From: Alkalisalibacterium limincola | GTDB lineage: Bacteria > Pseudomonadota > Gammaproteobacteria > Xanthomonadales > Xanthomonadaceae | Direction: 5' to 3' | Length of the DNA: 64,000 nt | Assembly: GCF_008017755.1 (NCBI RefSeq) | Contig: NZ_VRTS01000003.1 | Coordinates: 310,001 to 374,000 of the forward strand | Shown: positions 28,892 through 39,217 of the stretch, piece after piece | How positions within the stretch are numbered: position 1 is the stretch's first letter | How the letters are laid out: each line of letters begins with the position of its first letter | The notes under the pieces: model-generated | Database searches by the model: none | The model's input: only the letters and a program-made list of their open reading frames with translations | Told to the model about the DNA's origin: nothing | Translations under genes and position numbers: made by a program

Positions 28892-29191
28892 TCAGCCTGC
28901 GTCGGTGACCGGCGCCTGGTTGACGCGCTCGCGCAGTTCCTTGCCCGGCTTGAAGTGCGGGACGTGCTTGCCGGGAAGTGCAACGGACTCACCGGTCTTG
29001 GGGTTGCGGCCCAGCCGTGGCGGCCGGTAGTGCAACGAAAAACTGCCAAAGCCACGGACCTCGATACGATCGCCCCGGGAAAGGGCATCGCTCATCAGCT
29101 CGAGCAGGGTCTTGACCCCCATGTCCACGTCGTCGGCCTTGAGGTGGCCCTGGCGACGGGTGAGCGCTTCGATGAGTTCGGACTTGGTCAT
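28892..29191 (-). CDS. ihfB: Integration host factor subunit beta
   Basis: 99-residue DNA-bending protein of the HU/IHF family. N-terminal helices [17 protein letters not shown]; the beta arm is [20 protein letters not shown] with PKTGES and the closing [14 protein letters not shown]. The sequence pattern fits the beta subunit (HimD). IHF acts in recombination, transcription and nucleoid structure. It follows rpsA, the standard gammaproteobacterial order rpsA-ihfB-lapA-lapB. Confidence 0.96.
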   Translation of the reverse strand: MTKSELIEALTRRQGHLKADDVDMGVKTLLELMSDALSRGDRIEVRGFGSFSLHYRPPRLGRNPKTGESVALPGKHVPHFKPGKELRERVNQAPVTDAG

Positions 29192-29226
29192 GGATTCGGG
29201 CGTCTTGCGGATCGGGCGGCGAAGCG

Positions 29227-29254
29227 ACGGCCCCGGGGATTCCCCCGGGGCCGT
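29227..29254. other. GC-rich hairpin between rpsA and ihfB
   Basis: Perfect 12-base arms acggccccgggg (29227-29238) and ccccggggccgt (29243-29254) with a 4-base loop. No T tract follows on the minus strand, so it is more likely an attenuating or mRNA-stabilising hairpin than a full terminator. Confidence 0.65.
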
Positions 29255-29265
29255 GCGATCAACGA

Positions 29266-30939
29266 TTACTCGGACTTGTTGAGCTGCTCACGCAGCAACG
29301 CGCCCAGCTTGGTGGTGCCGCTGGAAGCCTGCTGGTACTCGTCCATGATCTCGCGGGTCTCGGCCTCGTCCTTGGCGCGGATCGACAGCTGCAGCGAGCG
29401 GCCGCGACGGTCCATGCCCATGAAGCGGGCCTCGACCGACTCGCCGACCTTCAGCATCGTGGTGGCGTCCTCGACGCGCTCCTTGGCGATCTCCGAAGCA
29501 CGCACGTAGCCCTCGACACCCTCGCCCAGGTCGATCGTCGCACCCTTGGCGTCGACTTCCTTGACGGTGCCGGTGACCAGCGAACCCTTCGGGTTGGCCG
29601 CCATGAACTGGCCGAACGGATCCTGCTCCATCTGCTTGATGCCCAGCGAGATGCGCTCGCGTTCCGGGTCGACCGCCAGGACCACGGCCTCGACGTCGTC
29701 GCCCTTCTTGAAGTTGCGCACCACGTCTTCGCCGGTGGCATCCCAGGAGATGTCGGACAGGTGCACCAGGCCATCGATGCCGCCGTCCAGGCCGACGAAG
29801 ATGCCGAAGTCGGTGATCGACTTGATCTGGCCGTTGACCTTGTCGCCCTTCTTGTGCATCGCCGAGAAGGCTTCCCACGGGTTGGACTGGCACTGCTTGA
29901 TGCCCAGCGAGATGCGGCGACGCTCCTCGTCCACATCCAGCACCATCACCTCGGTCTCGTCGCCGACCTGCACGACCTTCGACGGGTTGACGTTCTTGTT
30001 GGTCCAGTCCATCTCGGACACGTGCACCAGGCCCTCGACGCCCGGCTCGATCTCCACGAACGCACCGTAATCGGTGACGTTGGAGACCTTGCCCATGACG
30101 CGCGAGTTCGCCGGGTAGCGACGCGCGATGTTGTCCCACGGATCCTCGCCCAGCTGCTTGAGGCCCAGCGAAACGCGGTTGCGCTCGCGGTCGAACTTCA
30201 GCACGCGCACGTCGAGCTCGTCGCCCACGTTCACCACCTCGGACGGATGGCGCACGCGCTTCCAGGCCATGTCGGTGATGTGCAGCAGGCCGTCGATGCC
30301 GCCCAGGTCCACGAACGCGCCGTAGTCGGTCAGGTTCTTCACGACGCCCTTGAGCACCGCGCCCTCGACCAGCTTCTCCATCAGCTGCTCGCGCTCCTCG
30401 CTGTGCTCGCTCTCGACCACCGCACGGCGGGAGACGACCACGTTGTTGCGCTTGCGGTCCAGCTTGATGAGCTTGAACTCAAGCTCCTTGCCCTCGAGGT
30501 AGGCCGGGTCGCGCACGGGGCGCACATCGACCAGCGAACCCGGCAGGAATGCGCGGACGTCGCGGATGTCGACGGTGAAGCCGCCCTTGACCTTGCCGCT
30601 GATGCGGCCGGTGACGGTGGCATTCTCTTCCAGGGCCTGCTCGAGCTCGTCCCACACCATCGCGCGCTTGGCCTTCTCGCGCGAAAGTACGGTCTCGCCA
30701 AAGCCGTTTTCCAGGGCGTCGAGGGCGACCTTTACTTCGTCACCCACCTCGACTTCGATTTCACCCTGGTCGTTACGGAACTGCTCGATGGGCACGATGC
30801 CCTCGGACTTCAGTCCAGCGTTGATGACCACGACGTCGGAGCGGATCTCGACGACGGTGCCGGTAACGATGGAGCCCGGCTTGAGCGCGGCGATGCTCGC
30901 CTGGCTCGATTCGAACATTTCAGCAAAAGATTCGGTCAT
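29266..30939 (-). CDS. rpsA: 30S ribosomal protein S1
   Basis: 557 residues, the usual six-domain S1. OB-fold units are visible in order, e.g. [20 protein letters not shown] (first), [20 protein letters not shown] (second), [20 protein letters not shown] (third), [20 protein letters not shown] (fourth), [20 protein letters not shown] (fifth) and a sixth [20 protein letters not shown]. Binds mRNA and recruits it to the 30S subunit. ATG 30939 gives the conserved N terminus [13 protein letters not shown] 196-base gap separates it from cmk and would contain its own promoter and autoregulatory leader. Confidence 0.97.
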   Translation of the reverse strand: MTESFAEMFESSQASIAALKPGSIVTGTVVEIRSDVVVINAGLKSEGIVPIEQFRNDQGEIEVEVGDEVKVALDALENGFGETVLSREKAKRAMVWDELEQALEENATVTGRISGKVKGGFTVDIRDVRAFLPGSLVDVRPVRDPAYLEGKELEFKLIKLDRKRNNVVVSRRAVVESEHSEEREQLMEKLVEGAVLKGVVKNLTDYGAFVDLGGIDGLLHITDMAWKRVRHPSEVVNVGDELDVRVLKFDRERNRVSLGLKQLGEDPWDNIARRYPANSRVMGKVSNVTDYGAFVEIEPGVEGLVHVSEMDWTNKNVNPSKVVQVGDETEVMVLDVDEERRRISLGIKQCQSNPWEAFSAMHKKGDKVNGQIKSITDFGIFVGLDGGIDGLVHLSDISWDATGEDVVRNFKKGDDVEAVVLAVDPERERISLGIKQMEQDPFGQFMAANPKGSLVTGTVKEVDAKGATIDLGEGVEGYVRASEIAKERVEDATTMLKVGESVEARFMGMDRRGRSLQLSIRAKDEAETREIMDEYQQASSGTTKLGALLREQLNKSE

Positions 30940-31135
30940 TGGATTGGATTCTCGGTTGAACACACGGGCCGTCGCGGCATGCGGGGCCCACCTGTTGTAC
31001 GGCCGGTATGGCCGCTGTGGATTGCACCTCCGCCGCCCCCATGGCGACGGATGATTGCCCTGCTGCGTGTCGAAACACGACCGGCCAGGCCCTTGGCCCG
31101 GCTGTTGACGATGTCCTGGCAGGGGGTCGGGCGGG

Positions 31136-31821
31136 TCAGCCGTTCCGGAGCGAATCCGGGATGAGGCTGATCACGCGCTCGATGACCTCTTCGATCCCCA
31201 GGCCGGTGGTGTCGATGTGGACGGCGTCTTCGGCCGGCCTCAGCGGCGCCACCGCGCGCTGGGCGTCACGGGCATCGCGGGCGAGGATCTCGCGCAGCAG
31301 ACCCGGAAGATTAACCGAAACCCCTTTATCCTTCAACTGCTTATATCTCCGCTCCGCACGCTCCTCGGCGCTGGCGGTCAGGAACACCTTGTAGGCGGCG
31401 TCGGGGAAGATCACCGTCCCCATGTCGCGGCCGTCCGCCACCAGCCCCGGCAGGCGCCGGAAGGCGCGCTGGCGCTCGCGCAGCGCGGTGCGCACCTCGG
31501 GGATCGCGGCGATCGCCGAGCCGCCGCCCCGGCGGTCTCGGTGCGCAGTTCATCGGTCACGTCGCTGCCGTTCACCAGCACGCGCGGCTCGTGCTCGCCG
31601 TCGTTGGAGAAGCCGACTTCGGTGTCGAAGGTGCAGCGCACCAGGGCGCCGGCATCGGAGAAGTCGATGTTGTTCCAGCCGGCGGCCAGGCCGACGCCAC
31701 GGTACAACGCGCCGGAGTCCAGGTAGTGCCAGCCCAGGGCGCGGGCAATCGCCCGCGAGATGGTGCCCTTGCCGGAGCCCGAGGGGCCGTCGATGGTGAG
31801 TACGGGGATGGTTTGGGTCAT
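31136..31821 (-). CDS. cmk: Cytidylate kinase, one apparent frameshift
   Basis: Phosphorylates CMP and dCMP. P-loop in [20 protein letters not shown] near the N terminus; [17 protein letters not shown] is the conserved substrate region; the second half contains [16 protein letters not shown] and [19 protein letters not shown]. The frame breaks near 31520: one base is missing inside [21 protein letters not shown]. Restoring it gives 687 nt, 228 residues, exactly the family size. Because cmk is important for growth and both halves are perfectly conserved, I read the break as a sequence error. Start ATG 31821 (MTQTIPVL). Confidence 0.93.
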
Positions 31822-31830
31822 CACGCCAGT

Positions 31831-33131
31831 CTAGCCGACCAGGCCGAATCCAACCCGCCTGGCCATCGCCTCGAAGCCCGGGAAGGAGGTCGCCACGTTG
31901 TCGCAGTCGGCGATCTCCACCGCGTCGCCGGCCAGTTGCGCGGCCACCGCGAAGCTCATCGCGATGCGGTGGTCGCCGCGGCTCTCGATGCGACCGCCGC
32001 GCAGGCTGCCGCCATGGACCAGGGCGCCGTCGGCCCGCTCCGAAACCCGGATGCCCAGCCTCCGCAGGCCGTTGCACATCGCCGCGATGCGGTCGGACTC
32101 CTTGACCCGCAGCTCCTCGGCGCCGCTGACGCTGGTCACCCCGCTGGCGGCCGCAGCAGCGACGAAGAACGCCGGCAGCTCGTCGATCATGTCCGGCACC
32201 AGCGCCGGCGGCAGGTCGATCGCGTGCAGCGCGCGTGGCGCACCACCAGGTCGGCCACCGGCTCGCCGCCCTGCTCGCCGGCGTTCTCGATCATGATGTC
32301 CGCGCCCATCAGGCCCAGCGCCTGCAGCAGCCCGGTGCGCCGTGGATTGATCCCCACCCGGCGCAGGCGCAGCTCCGAACCCGGCACGATCGACGCCGCC
32401 ACCAGGAAGAAGGCCGCCGAGGAGAAGTCGGCCGGCACCTCGACATCGCGGGCATGCAGGCGGAACCCGCCCCCCAGCAGCACGTCGCCGGGCCGGAAAT
32501 GCACCGGCCAGCCGAACGCCTGCAGCATCCGCTCGGTGTAGTCGCGGGTCGGCTTCAGCTCGCGAACCCGGGTTTCGCCGCGCGCGTAGAGGCCTGCCAA
32601 CAGGATCGACGATTTCACCTGCGCGCTAACAACAGGCATTGAATAATCAATACCTTCCAAACCATTGCTCGCGTGGATTCTAAGAGGTGGCCGCCCCTCC
32701 GGGCCGGCGTCGATGCACGCCCCCATCTGTCGCAGCGGCTCGACCACGCGCGCCATGGGCCGTTGCGACAGCGACGCATCGCCGCTGAGCTGGCTGGGAA
32801 AGGGTTGCCCGGCCAGCACGCCGGCCATCAGCCGCATCCCGGTGCCGGCGTTGCCACATTCCAGCGTCGTGGCCGGCGCATGCAGTCCATCCAGCCCCAC
32901 GCCGTCGACCTGGCGCACGCCGGTGCCCAGCGATTCGATCCGCACGCCCATGCGCGCGAACATCGCCGCGGTCGCCCGCGTGTCCTCGCCTTCCAGGAAA
33001 CCCTGGATGTGGGAGCGCCCCTCGGCCAGCGCCGCCAGCATGATGGCGCGGTGGGAAATCGATTTGTCGCCGGGAACGCTCAGGTCGCCCTGTACCGCCC
33101 GCCCCCGTCCCGCCGTCCATTGCAGGCTCAT
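31831..33131 (-). CDS. aroA: 3-phosphoshikimate 1-carboxyvinyltransferase (EPSP synthase), one apparent frameshift
   Basis: Sixth step of the shikimate pathway: joins shikimate-3-phosphate and PEP. N-terminal half carries GDKSISHRAIMLAALAEG and ECGNAGTGMRLMAGVLAGQP, the two signature stretches. The C-terminal half has LRVKESDRIAAM and RGDHRIAMSFAV. One base is missing near 32232: the frame changes between ADLVVRHA and LHAIDLPPALVPDMIDELPA. Corrected length is 1,302 nt, 433 residues, normal for AroA. ATG 33131 overlaps the hisC stop (ATGA), so the genes are coupled. Confidence 0.94.
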
Positions 33132-34243
33132 TGCATCACCGCCGAAAGTACCGAAACCAGGCGCGCATTCTCGCGCGCATCGCCCACGCTGATGCGCAGG
33201 CAGTGAGGAAGGCCGTAGCCGAGCATCGGCCGGACCACCACGCCGCGCTCGACCAGTGCCGACTCGACCGGGGCGGCATCGGCGCCGAAATCGACCAGCA
33301 CGAAGTTCGTCTGCGACGGGGTGACCTTCAGGTCCAGTGCCTGAAGCGACTCGGTCAGGCTGTCGCGCTGGCGCCGGTTGCTGTCGCGGAAGCGGTCCAC
33401 GTGGGCCTGGTCGCGCAAGGCCGCCTCGGCCGCGGCCAGCGCCAGGGAGTTCACCGCGAAGCTTTCGCGCAGGCGCTCCAGCGGGCCCAGCAGCCCGGCA
33501 TCGGCCATCGCGTAGCCCACGCGAAGCGCGGCCAGTCCATAGGCCTTCGAGAAGGTCCGCGTCACCACCAGATTGGGGAAGCGACCCAGCAGGCTGCGCG
33601 CACTCGGCACGCCGGGCACGGTGACCGTCTCGTGGTAGGCCTCGTCGACCACCACCAGCACGCTCTGGGGCACCTGCTCCAGGAACGCCTCCAGCGCCCG
33701 GGTCGGGAACCAGGTGCCGGTCGGGTTGTTCGGGTTGCTCAGGTAAACCAGCCGCGTGGCGTCGTCGACCGCCGCGGCCACGGCGTCCAGGTCGTGGCCG
33801 CGCGGCATCTCGGCATCCAGCGGCAGCGCATCCGGGCGTTTCACCTCTGCGCCCGCCGCGATCGCCGCCAGCACATGCACGGCGAAACCATACTGCGGCA
33901 CCACCACGTTGCCACCCGGCCCGGCATAGGCCTGGGCCAGTTGCATCAGCAATTCATGCGAGCCGTTTCCCGGCAGCACCTGGTCGGGCAGCAGGCCCTC
34001 GCGGCGGGCCAGCGCGGCACGCAGGCCGGTCGCCAACGGGTCGGGATAGCGTGCCAGCCCCGCCAGTTGCGCCTGGATGGCCGCGGCCACCAGCGGATTG
34101 CTGCCGAAAGGGCTCTCGTTCCCACCCAACTCGACCAGCACCTCGCGCCCGAAACGCTCGCGCAGGGCCACGATGTCGTGGCCCGGGTCGTAGGCTTTCA
34201 GGCGGGCGATGCCGGGCTGCACCAGGGCCTCGAAGTCGGTCAC
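33128..34243 (-). CDS. hisC: Histidinol-phosphate aminotransferase
   Basis: PLP enzyme, 371 residues from GTG 34243 (VTDFEALVQPGIARL); upstream in-frame sequence is serC shadow. Fold-type I features: LGGNESPFGSNPLVAAAIQA near the start, YLSNPNNPTGTWFP (cofactor and substrate contacts), and VTRTFSKAYGLAALRVGYA with the PLP Lys. HisC2-type enzymes in this chromosomal position are commonly considered to act on aromatic 2-oxo acids as well as imidazole-acetol phosphate, which fits the neighbours serC and aroA; the actual specificity cannot be read by eye. Two bases separate the serC stop from this start. Confidence 0.88.
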   Translation of the reverse strand: MTDFEALVQPGIARLKAYDPGHDIVALRERFGREVLVELGGNESPFGSNPLVAAAIQAQLAGLARYPDPLATGLRAALARREGLLPDQVLPGNGSHELLMQLAQAYAGPGGNVVVPQYGFAVHVLAAIAAGAEVKRPDALPLDAEMPRGHDLDAVAAAVDDATRLVYLSNPNNPTGTWFPTRALEAFLEQVPQSVLVVVDEAYHETVTVPGVPSARSLLGRFPNLVVTRTFSKAYGLAALRVGYAMADAGLLGPLERLRESFAVNSLALAAAEAALRDQAHVDRFRDSNRRQRDSLTESLQALDLKVTPSQTNFVLVDFGADAAPVESALVERGVVVRPMLGYGLPHCLRISVGDARENARLVSVLSAVMQ

Positions 34244-34245
34244 GC

Positions 34246-35337
34246 TCAGCCCTTGCGACGGGCGAAATCGCCCATGAAGTCGGTCAGCGCGGCCACCCCG
34301 GCCTCGGGCATCGCGTTGTAGAGCGAGGCGCGCAGGCCACCGATCTCGCGGTGCCCCTTGAGCGCCAGCAGGCCGGCCTCGCGCGACTCTTCCAGGAACG
34401 CCGCATTGAGGCCCTCGTCGTGCAGCCAGAACGGCACGTTCATCCACGAGCGCGATGCCGGGTCGACCGGGTTGCGGTAGAAGCCCTCGCTGTCGTCGAT
34501 GGCGTGGTACAGCCGCTGCGCCTTGCGCTGGTTGATCGCCGCCATGACCTCCAGCCCGCCCATCTCGCGCAACCAGGCGAACACCAGCGCGGCGAGGTAG
34601 ATCGAGAACGTCGGCGGCGTGTGCAGCAAGGAACCCGCGCGGGCATGCGCCGCCCAGGTCAGCACCCGCGCACGCGGCTGGCCGGCACGCTCCAGCAGGT
34701 CGCGACGCACGATGACCAGGGCCAGGCCGGAGGGCCCGATGTTCTTCTGGGCCCCGGCATAGATCACCCCGAAGCGGGCCACGTCCAGCGGACGCGAAAG
34801 GATGGTCGAGGAGAAATCACCCACCAGCGGCACCGCGCCACTGTCGGGCACGGCGGGAAACTCCACGCCATGGATCGTCTCGTTGTGGCAGTAGTGCAGG
34901 TAGGCCGCATCGGGATCGACCGCTGCGGCGTCGACCTCCGGCGCCCGCAGGTAAAGCCCCGCCGCGTCGGCGGCATCCACCAGCACCCGGGTGCGCACGT
35001 GGGGCTCCCCCTCGGCGACCGCCCGCTGGCTCCAGTGGCCACTGACCACGTAGTCCGCACCCTGCCCCGGTGCCGCCAGGTTCATCGGCAGCAGCGCGAA
35101 CTGTTGCGTCGCGCCGCCCTGCAGGAACAGCACCGCGTAGTCGTCGGGAATGCCCATCAGCGAGCGCAGGTCGGCCTCGGCCTGGGCGACCAGGGCCTCG
35201 AAGGCGGCACCGCGGTGGCTGACCTCCATGACCGAGGCCCGTTCCGCGCCCCACTCCAGCAATTCCGCCTGGGCCTGGCGCAGCACCGCCTCCGGCAAGG
35301 CGGCCGGTCCGGCACAGAAGTTGAAAGCGCGGCTCAT
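34246..35337 (-). CDS. serC: Phosphoserine aminotransferase
   Basis: PLP enzyme for serine and pyridoxine biosynthesis, 363 residues. N terminus RAFNFCAGPAALPEAVLRQA is diagnostic. GTGL-like region VLFLQGGATQQFALLPMNL binds phosphate; VIYAGAQKNIGPSGLALVIV contains the PLP Lys; C terminus HREIGGLRASLYNAMPEAGV is the conserved closing segment. Two adjacent ATGs occur; 35337 has GGAGG at a suitable four to five bases. First gene of the leftward operon as far as this window shows. Confidence 0.96.
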   Translation of the reverse strand: MSRAFNFCAGPAALPEAVLRQAQAELLEWGAERASVMEVSHRGAAFEALVAQAEADLRSLMGIPDDYAVLFLQGGATQQFALLPMNLAAPGQGADYVVSGHWSQRAVAEGEPHVRTRVLVDAADAAGLYLRAPEVDAAAVDPDAAYLHYCHNETIHGVEFPAVPDSGAVPLVGDFSSTILSRPLDVARFGVIYAGAQKNIGPSGLALVIVRRDLLERAGQPRARVLTWAAHARAGSLLHTPPTFSIYLAALVFAWLREMGGLEVMAAINQRKAQRLYHAIDDSEGFYRNPVDPASRSWMNVPFWLHDEGLNAAFLEESREAGLLALKGHREIGGLRASLYNAMPEAGVAALTDFMGDFARRKG

Positions 35338-35404
35338 CATGCCTCCCTGCGAATAGGCCGAAGGCTAGCATGAGGCCCGTGCGCGCCAGAAGCGGCAACC
35401 GCCA

Positions 35405-38206
35405 TCAGGCCTCCGCGCGGGCGTACTCCAGCAGCAGCGCCTCGAACTCGTGGGCCGGCAATGCCGGCGAGAACAGGTAACCCTGGCCATGGCGGCACCC
35501 CGCGGCGAGCAGCAACTGGCGCTGGCCCGGGGTCTCCACCCCCTCGGCGGTCAGCGACAGGCCCAGGTCGGCGGCGAAGCCGGCGATGGTGCGCACGATC
35601 GCCCGGTGCCGCGAGTTGGATTCCATGTCGCGCACGAAGCCACGGTCGATCTTGAGTGCATCGAAGGGCGAGGAAGCGAACGACTCCAGCGACGAGTACC
35701 CGGTGCCGAAGTCGTCCACCACCAGGCTCACGCCCAGCGCCTTGAGGGCCCCCAGTCGCTCCTGCGCGTGCCCGCGACCCGCACGGAACACCGTCTCGGT
35801 CACCTCCAGCCGCAGTGCCTCCGCCGGCAGGCCGTTGCGCTCGAGCACCGATCGCACCTCCTCGACGATCTCCTTGCCCGCCAGCTGGCGCTCGTCGACA
35901 TTGACGTTCACCCGCAGCGCCGCCAGCACCGGGAAGCGGCCACGCCAGCGGGCCACGTGCGCGCAGGCCTCGCGCAGCACCCAACCGTCGAGCTCGGTGA
36001 TCATCCCGGTCTCGTCGGCCACCTGGAGGAACTCGTCCGGCAGCAGCAGCCCGCGCGTGGGATGCCGCCAGCGCACCAGCGCCTCGCACGCCACCATGCG
36101 CTGGGTCTCCAGCTCCACGATCGGCTGGTAGTGCACCTCGAACTCGCCGCGCTCCAGGGCCCGGCGGAAGTCGGTCTCCAGCTCGAAGCGCGAACGTGCC
36201 AGCCGGTGCATCGCCTCGTCGAAGATCGTGTATCCGGACTTTCCGCGGTCCTTGGTGGCGTACATCGCGATGTCCGCGTCGCGCAGCACCTGGTCCGGGG
36301 TCGTGTACTCCTCGCGGCCCAGAACGATGCCCACGCTGGCCCCGGAGAACACCTGTTGCGAACCGATGTCGAAGGGCTTCTCGAACACCGCAAGGATCTG
36401 CTGCGCCATCTCCACCGCGCGCTCCCGGTTGCAGGGCACCGTCGGAAGCACCGTGAACTCGTCGCCGCCGTAGCGTGCCAGCATCGCCCGCCCCTCCAGC
36501 ACCTGGGCCAGCTGCCCGGCGATCGCCACCAGCAGCCGGTCCCCGGCCCCGTGGCCGAGGCTGTCGTTGAGCCATTTGAACCCGTCCAGGTCCAGGAACA
36601 GCACGGCATAGTCGTGGTGCCCGCTGCGCCTGGCGGCATCGATCATGTCGCCCAGGCGCTGCTGGAACACCGGCCGGTTGGGCAGCGAGGTGAGCGGGTC
36701 GTGGGTGGCGTGGAAACGCAGGCGCAACTCCGCCTCGCGGTGCTGGGTGATGTCCCGCACCGTCCCGGTGAGGTGGTCCACGCCGTCGAGCTCGATCGGC
36801 CCGATGCTCACCGTCACGTAGACCCGGCGCCCGTCGGAGCGGATGTAGCAGCTCTCGTAGTCGCGATGGATCGGCTCGTTGCGGGCCAGTGCCGCCAGCC
36901 GCTGCCGCACCACCGGCACCAGTTCCGGCGCCACCAGCTGCTCGAAGCGCATCGAATACAGCGTCTCCTCGTCATAACCCAGCAGGTCGAGCATGGCCTG
37001 GTTGGCGTAGACGTAGCGGTCGCCGCGCGAGATGAACACGCCCACCTGGCTGTGCTCGACCAGGGTCCGGTAGCGCGCCTCGGACCGCTTCAGGGCCTGC
37101 TCGATCTGGCGTTGCCGGGTGACGTCGCGGATCACCCCGGTCGAGGCGATGTCGCCGCGGTAGTGCACCGCGCTGGCCACCACCTCGCACAGGATGCGCA
37201 CGCCGTCGGCGCGCACCAGGTTGATCTCGTAGCGTTGCGCGTCCATCGAGCCCGACTCGCGCTGCGCCCGCCGCTGCAGTTGCGCCTCGCGGTCGCTCGG
37301 CGCCACCAGCGCCATGTATTCCGACCCGGTCAGCGCCTCCAGGGTCATGCCCAGGATGTCGGCCATGCTCTGGTTGGCGAACACCACCACGCCGCGCTGG
37401 ATCAGGAACACGCCGTCGTGGCTGCTTTCCACCAGCACCTTGTACAGCGCCTGGGACTGCTGCAGTGCTTCTTCGGCCAGCACCTGCGCGGTGACGTCGA
37501 CCACCGTGCCCTCGAAGAACAGGATGTTGCCCTTGCCGTCGCGCACCGCGCGCGCGTTCTCGCTGATCCAGATCGCCTGGCCGTCGGCACGTCGCACCTG
37601 GATGCGCTCGGCCTTGATCCGCTCGCCGGCCATCAGCCGCCGGTGCAGCGATTCGCGGTGTTCCGGGTCCATGATCAGGTGTCCGGAGGAACGCCCCAGC
37701 TCGCGCAGCATCCGTTCCGGCGAGGGGTAGCCGAAGATCCGAGCCATGGCCGGATTGACGTCGATGAAGCCGGCACCGGGCAGCGAGCGGTAGATGCCCT
37801 CGGCCGCGGCGAGGTAGAGCGCGCGATAGCTCTCGTTGCCGTTGTCGCCCAGGGGTTGCGTGCCGGCCGGGCGGACGTTCTGCACGATGCAGAAGACGAC
37901 CGTCTGGCCCTCGTGTTCCATCAGCTCCGCGCTGAGCTCCCCGTCGACCTCGCTGCCGTCGATGTGGCGCATGCGCACCTGCAGGTTGGAGACCTTGCTG
38001 TCGGCGCGCAGCTGCGCCCATATCGACGCCCGCACCTGCATGTCGGCCCACAGACCGATCTCGGCCGGCAACTTGCCGACCACCTCGTCCGCCCGGTAGC
38101 CCAGATGCGTCTCGAAGGCATGGTTCACCTCGAGGACCGCGCCGTCCTGGGCACGCATCAAAGTCACCAGGGAGTCAGAGAAACGAAAGCACTCAGCGAG
38201 TGGCAT
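35405..38206 (-). CDS. Four-PAS GGDEF-EAL c-di-GMP protein
   Basis: 933 residues, soluble. Four PAS domains occupy about residues 10-110, 125-245, 250-375 and 380-500 (e.g. VNHAFETHLGYRADEVVGKL; DVNPAMARIFGYPSPERML; FANQSMADILGMTLEALTGS; YANQAMLDLLGYDEETL). Then GGDEF (about 505-665) with intact active site RYGGDEF, and EAL (about 680-925) with CEALVRWRHP, VDDFGTGYSSLE, KIDRGFVRDM and LTAEGVET. Both catalytic sites look intact, so synthesis or degradation of c-di-GMP is possible. PAS domains probably sense redox, light or small ligands. Convergent or unrelated to serC (67-base gap on the same strand). Confidence 0.93.
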   Translation of the reverse strand: MPLAECFRFSDSLVTLMRAQDGAVLEVNHAFETHLGYRADEVVGKLPAEIGLWADMQVRASIWAQLRADSKVSNLQVRMRHIDGSEVDGELSAELMEHEGQTVVFCIVQNVRPAGTQPLGDNGNESYRALYLAAAEGIYRSLPGAGFIDVNPAMARIFGYPSPERMLRELGRSSGHLIMDPEHRESLHRRLMAGERIKAERIQVRRADGQAIWISENARAVRDGKGNILFFEGTVVDVTAQVLAEEALQQSQALYKVLVESSHDGVFLIQRGVVVFANQSMADILGMTLEALTGSEYMALVAPSDREAQLQRRAQRESGSMDAQRYEINLVRADGVRILCEVVASAVHYRGDIASTGVIRDVTRQRQIEQALKRSEARYRTLVEHSQVGVFISRGDRYVYANQAMLDLLGYDEETLYSMRFEQLVAPELVPVVRQRLAALARNEPIHRDYESCYIRSDGRRVYVTVSIGPIELDGVDHLTGTVRDITQHREAELRLRFHATHDPLTSLPNRPVFQQRLGDMIDAARRSGHHDYAVLFLDLDGFKWLNDSLGHGAGDRLLVAIAGQLAQVLEGRAMLARYGGDEFTVLPTVPCNRERAVEMAQQILAVFEKPFDIGSQQVFSGASVGIVLGREEYTTPDQVLRDADIAMYATKDRGKSGYTIFDEAMHRLARSRFELETDFRRALERGEFEVHYQPIVELETQRMVACEALVRWRHPTRGLLLPDEFLQVADETGMITELDGWVLREACAHVARWRGRFPVLAALRVNVNVDERQLAGKEIVEEVRSVLERNGLPAEALRLEVTETVFRAGRGHAQERLGALKALGVSLVVDDFGTGYSSLESFASSPFDALKIDRGFVRDMESNSRHRAIVRTIAGFAADLGLSLTAEGVETPGQRQLLLAAGCRHGQGYLFSPALPAHEFEALLLEYARAEA

Positions 38207-38312
38207 TTCACCTCTATTGCACGGCGCCGAAGCGTGGAACCCGTGCGCCCTGTGGTGCAGCGAGTATGCAGACCCCCGGGGGCGCCCGCAATCGGGGCCC
38301 GCGGCCCGGCTC

Positions 38313-39101
38313 TCAGCCGCGCCCGGGGCCGTACAGCAAAAGGGCGGTGATGATGGCCGCCAGCGTCATCGCCGCGGCGATCAGCCACCACACGGTGCTC
38401 GCCGTGTCGGCCCGCGCAGGCTGCTCGATCTCCACGTCGGGCAGGTCGCCGGCGTCGCCGGCCTTGGCGTGGTGCACCGCCAGGCCGGGGGCTTCCAGCA
38501 CGAAACGCTGCTGTTCCACCACGATCTGGTCGCCGTGCTCGAGCACCGCATCGCGGCAGGGAAGACCATTCACCTCGACCGCATCGCCACCGGTCACCCG
38601 AAGCAGCACCCGGGCACCTTCAAGGACCACCTCCACGCGCGCATCCGACAGCGCCGGATCGTCCAGCTGGATGTCCGCCCCCGCACCCGCGCCCAGCACC
38701 AGGCGCTCGCTCAGGCTGAAGCTGCGCCCCGAGGTGGCCCCCGACACGCCACGCAGCACCACGCGCACGCCGGCCATCGCCAGCGGTGCCTGGGCGTCGG
38801 CTACGGGCCGGTTCGCCTCGCGGGCCAGGCACACCTGGGCTTGCAGATGCCCCAGGCACAGCAGGTCGCCGGGGCGCAGCATGGCCAGCGCATGTACCGG
38901 ACGTGCATTGACGTGCACTGCGCCGCTGCCCTCGTTCACGCGCAGCCACAGGCCCTTGGGGTCGCGCTTCAGGCGCACGTGCGTCTCGGCCAGGCCCGCC
39001 CCTTTCACGCACACTCGGTTGGCGTCGCCCGAGCCGATGCCGAGCTCGCCCTCGGGCAGCTCGATGGCGGGGTGTTCGCCGTTCGGGAATGTCAGTCGCA
39101 T
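38313..39101 (-). CDS. FHA-domain protein with C-terminal membrane anchor
   Basis: 262 residues. Two forkhead-associated domains that bind phospho-threonine peptides: the first (about 15-95) with the GIGSGDANRVCVKGAGLAETH pattern (split here as GIGSGDANRVC and LAETHVRL), the second (about 115-205) with LVLGAGAGADIQLDDPALSD and EVNGLPCRDAVLEHGDQI. A single hydrophobic helix STVWWLIAAAMTLAAIITAL near the C terminus anchors it with FHA domains in the cytoplasm. No Ser/Thr kinase or phosphatase is adjacent, so the partner is unknown. Confidence 0.82.
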   Translation of the reverse strand: MRLTFPNGEHPAIELPEGELGIGSGDANRVCVKGAGLAETHVRLKRDPKGLWLRVNEGSGAVHVNARPVHALAMLRPGDLLCLGHLQAQVCLAREANRPVADAQAPLAMAGVRVVLRGVSGATSGRSFSLSERLVLGAGAGADIQLDDPALSDARVEVVLEGARVLLRVTGGDAVEVNGLPCRDAVLEHGDQIVVEQQRFVLEAPGLAVHHAKAGDAGDLPDVEIEQPARADTASTVWWLIAAAMTLAAIITALLLYGPGRG

Positions 39102-39217
39102 GCGTCCTCCTGGCCGGGCAATCTAGCACGCGCGGGCACGGGCGCAGCCAGGCCGGGCCGCACTTTGCACCCGGCGCCGCGAAACCGCAGAATCGCCCGA
39201 TCAACACGGAGGGTTCC

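Noticed and set aside
35383-35399. A sequence gcgccagaagcggcaac resembling the dispersed repeat, between serC and the GGDEF-EAL gene.
   Set aside because: Only the core AGAAGCGGC matches; the flanks differ and it lies far from the other copies. Not counted as a member.
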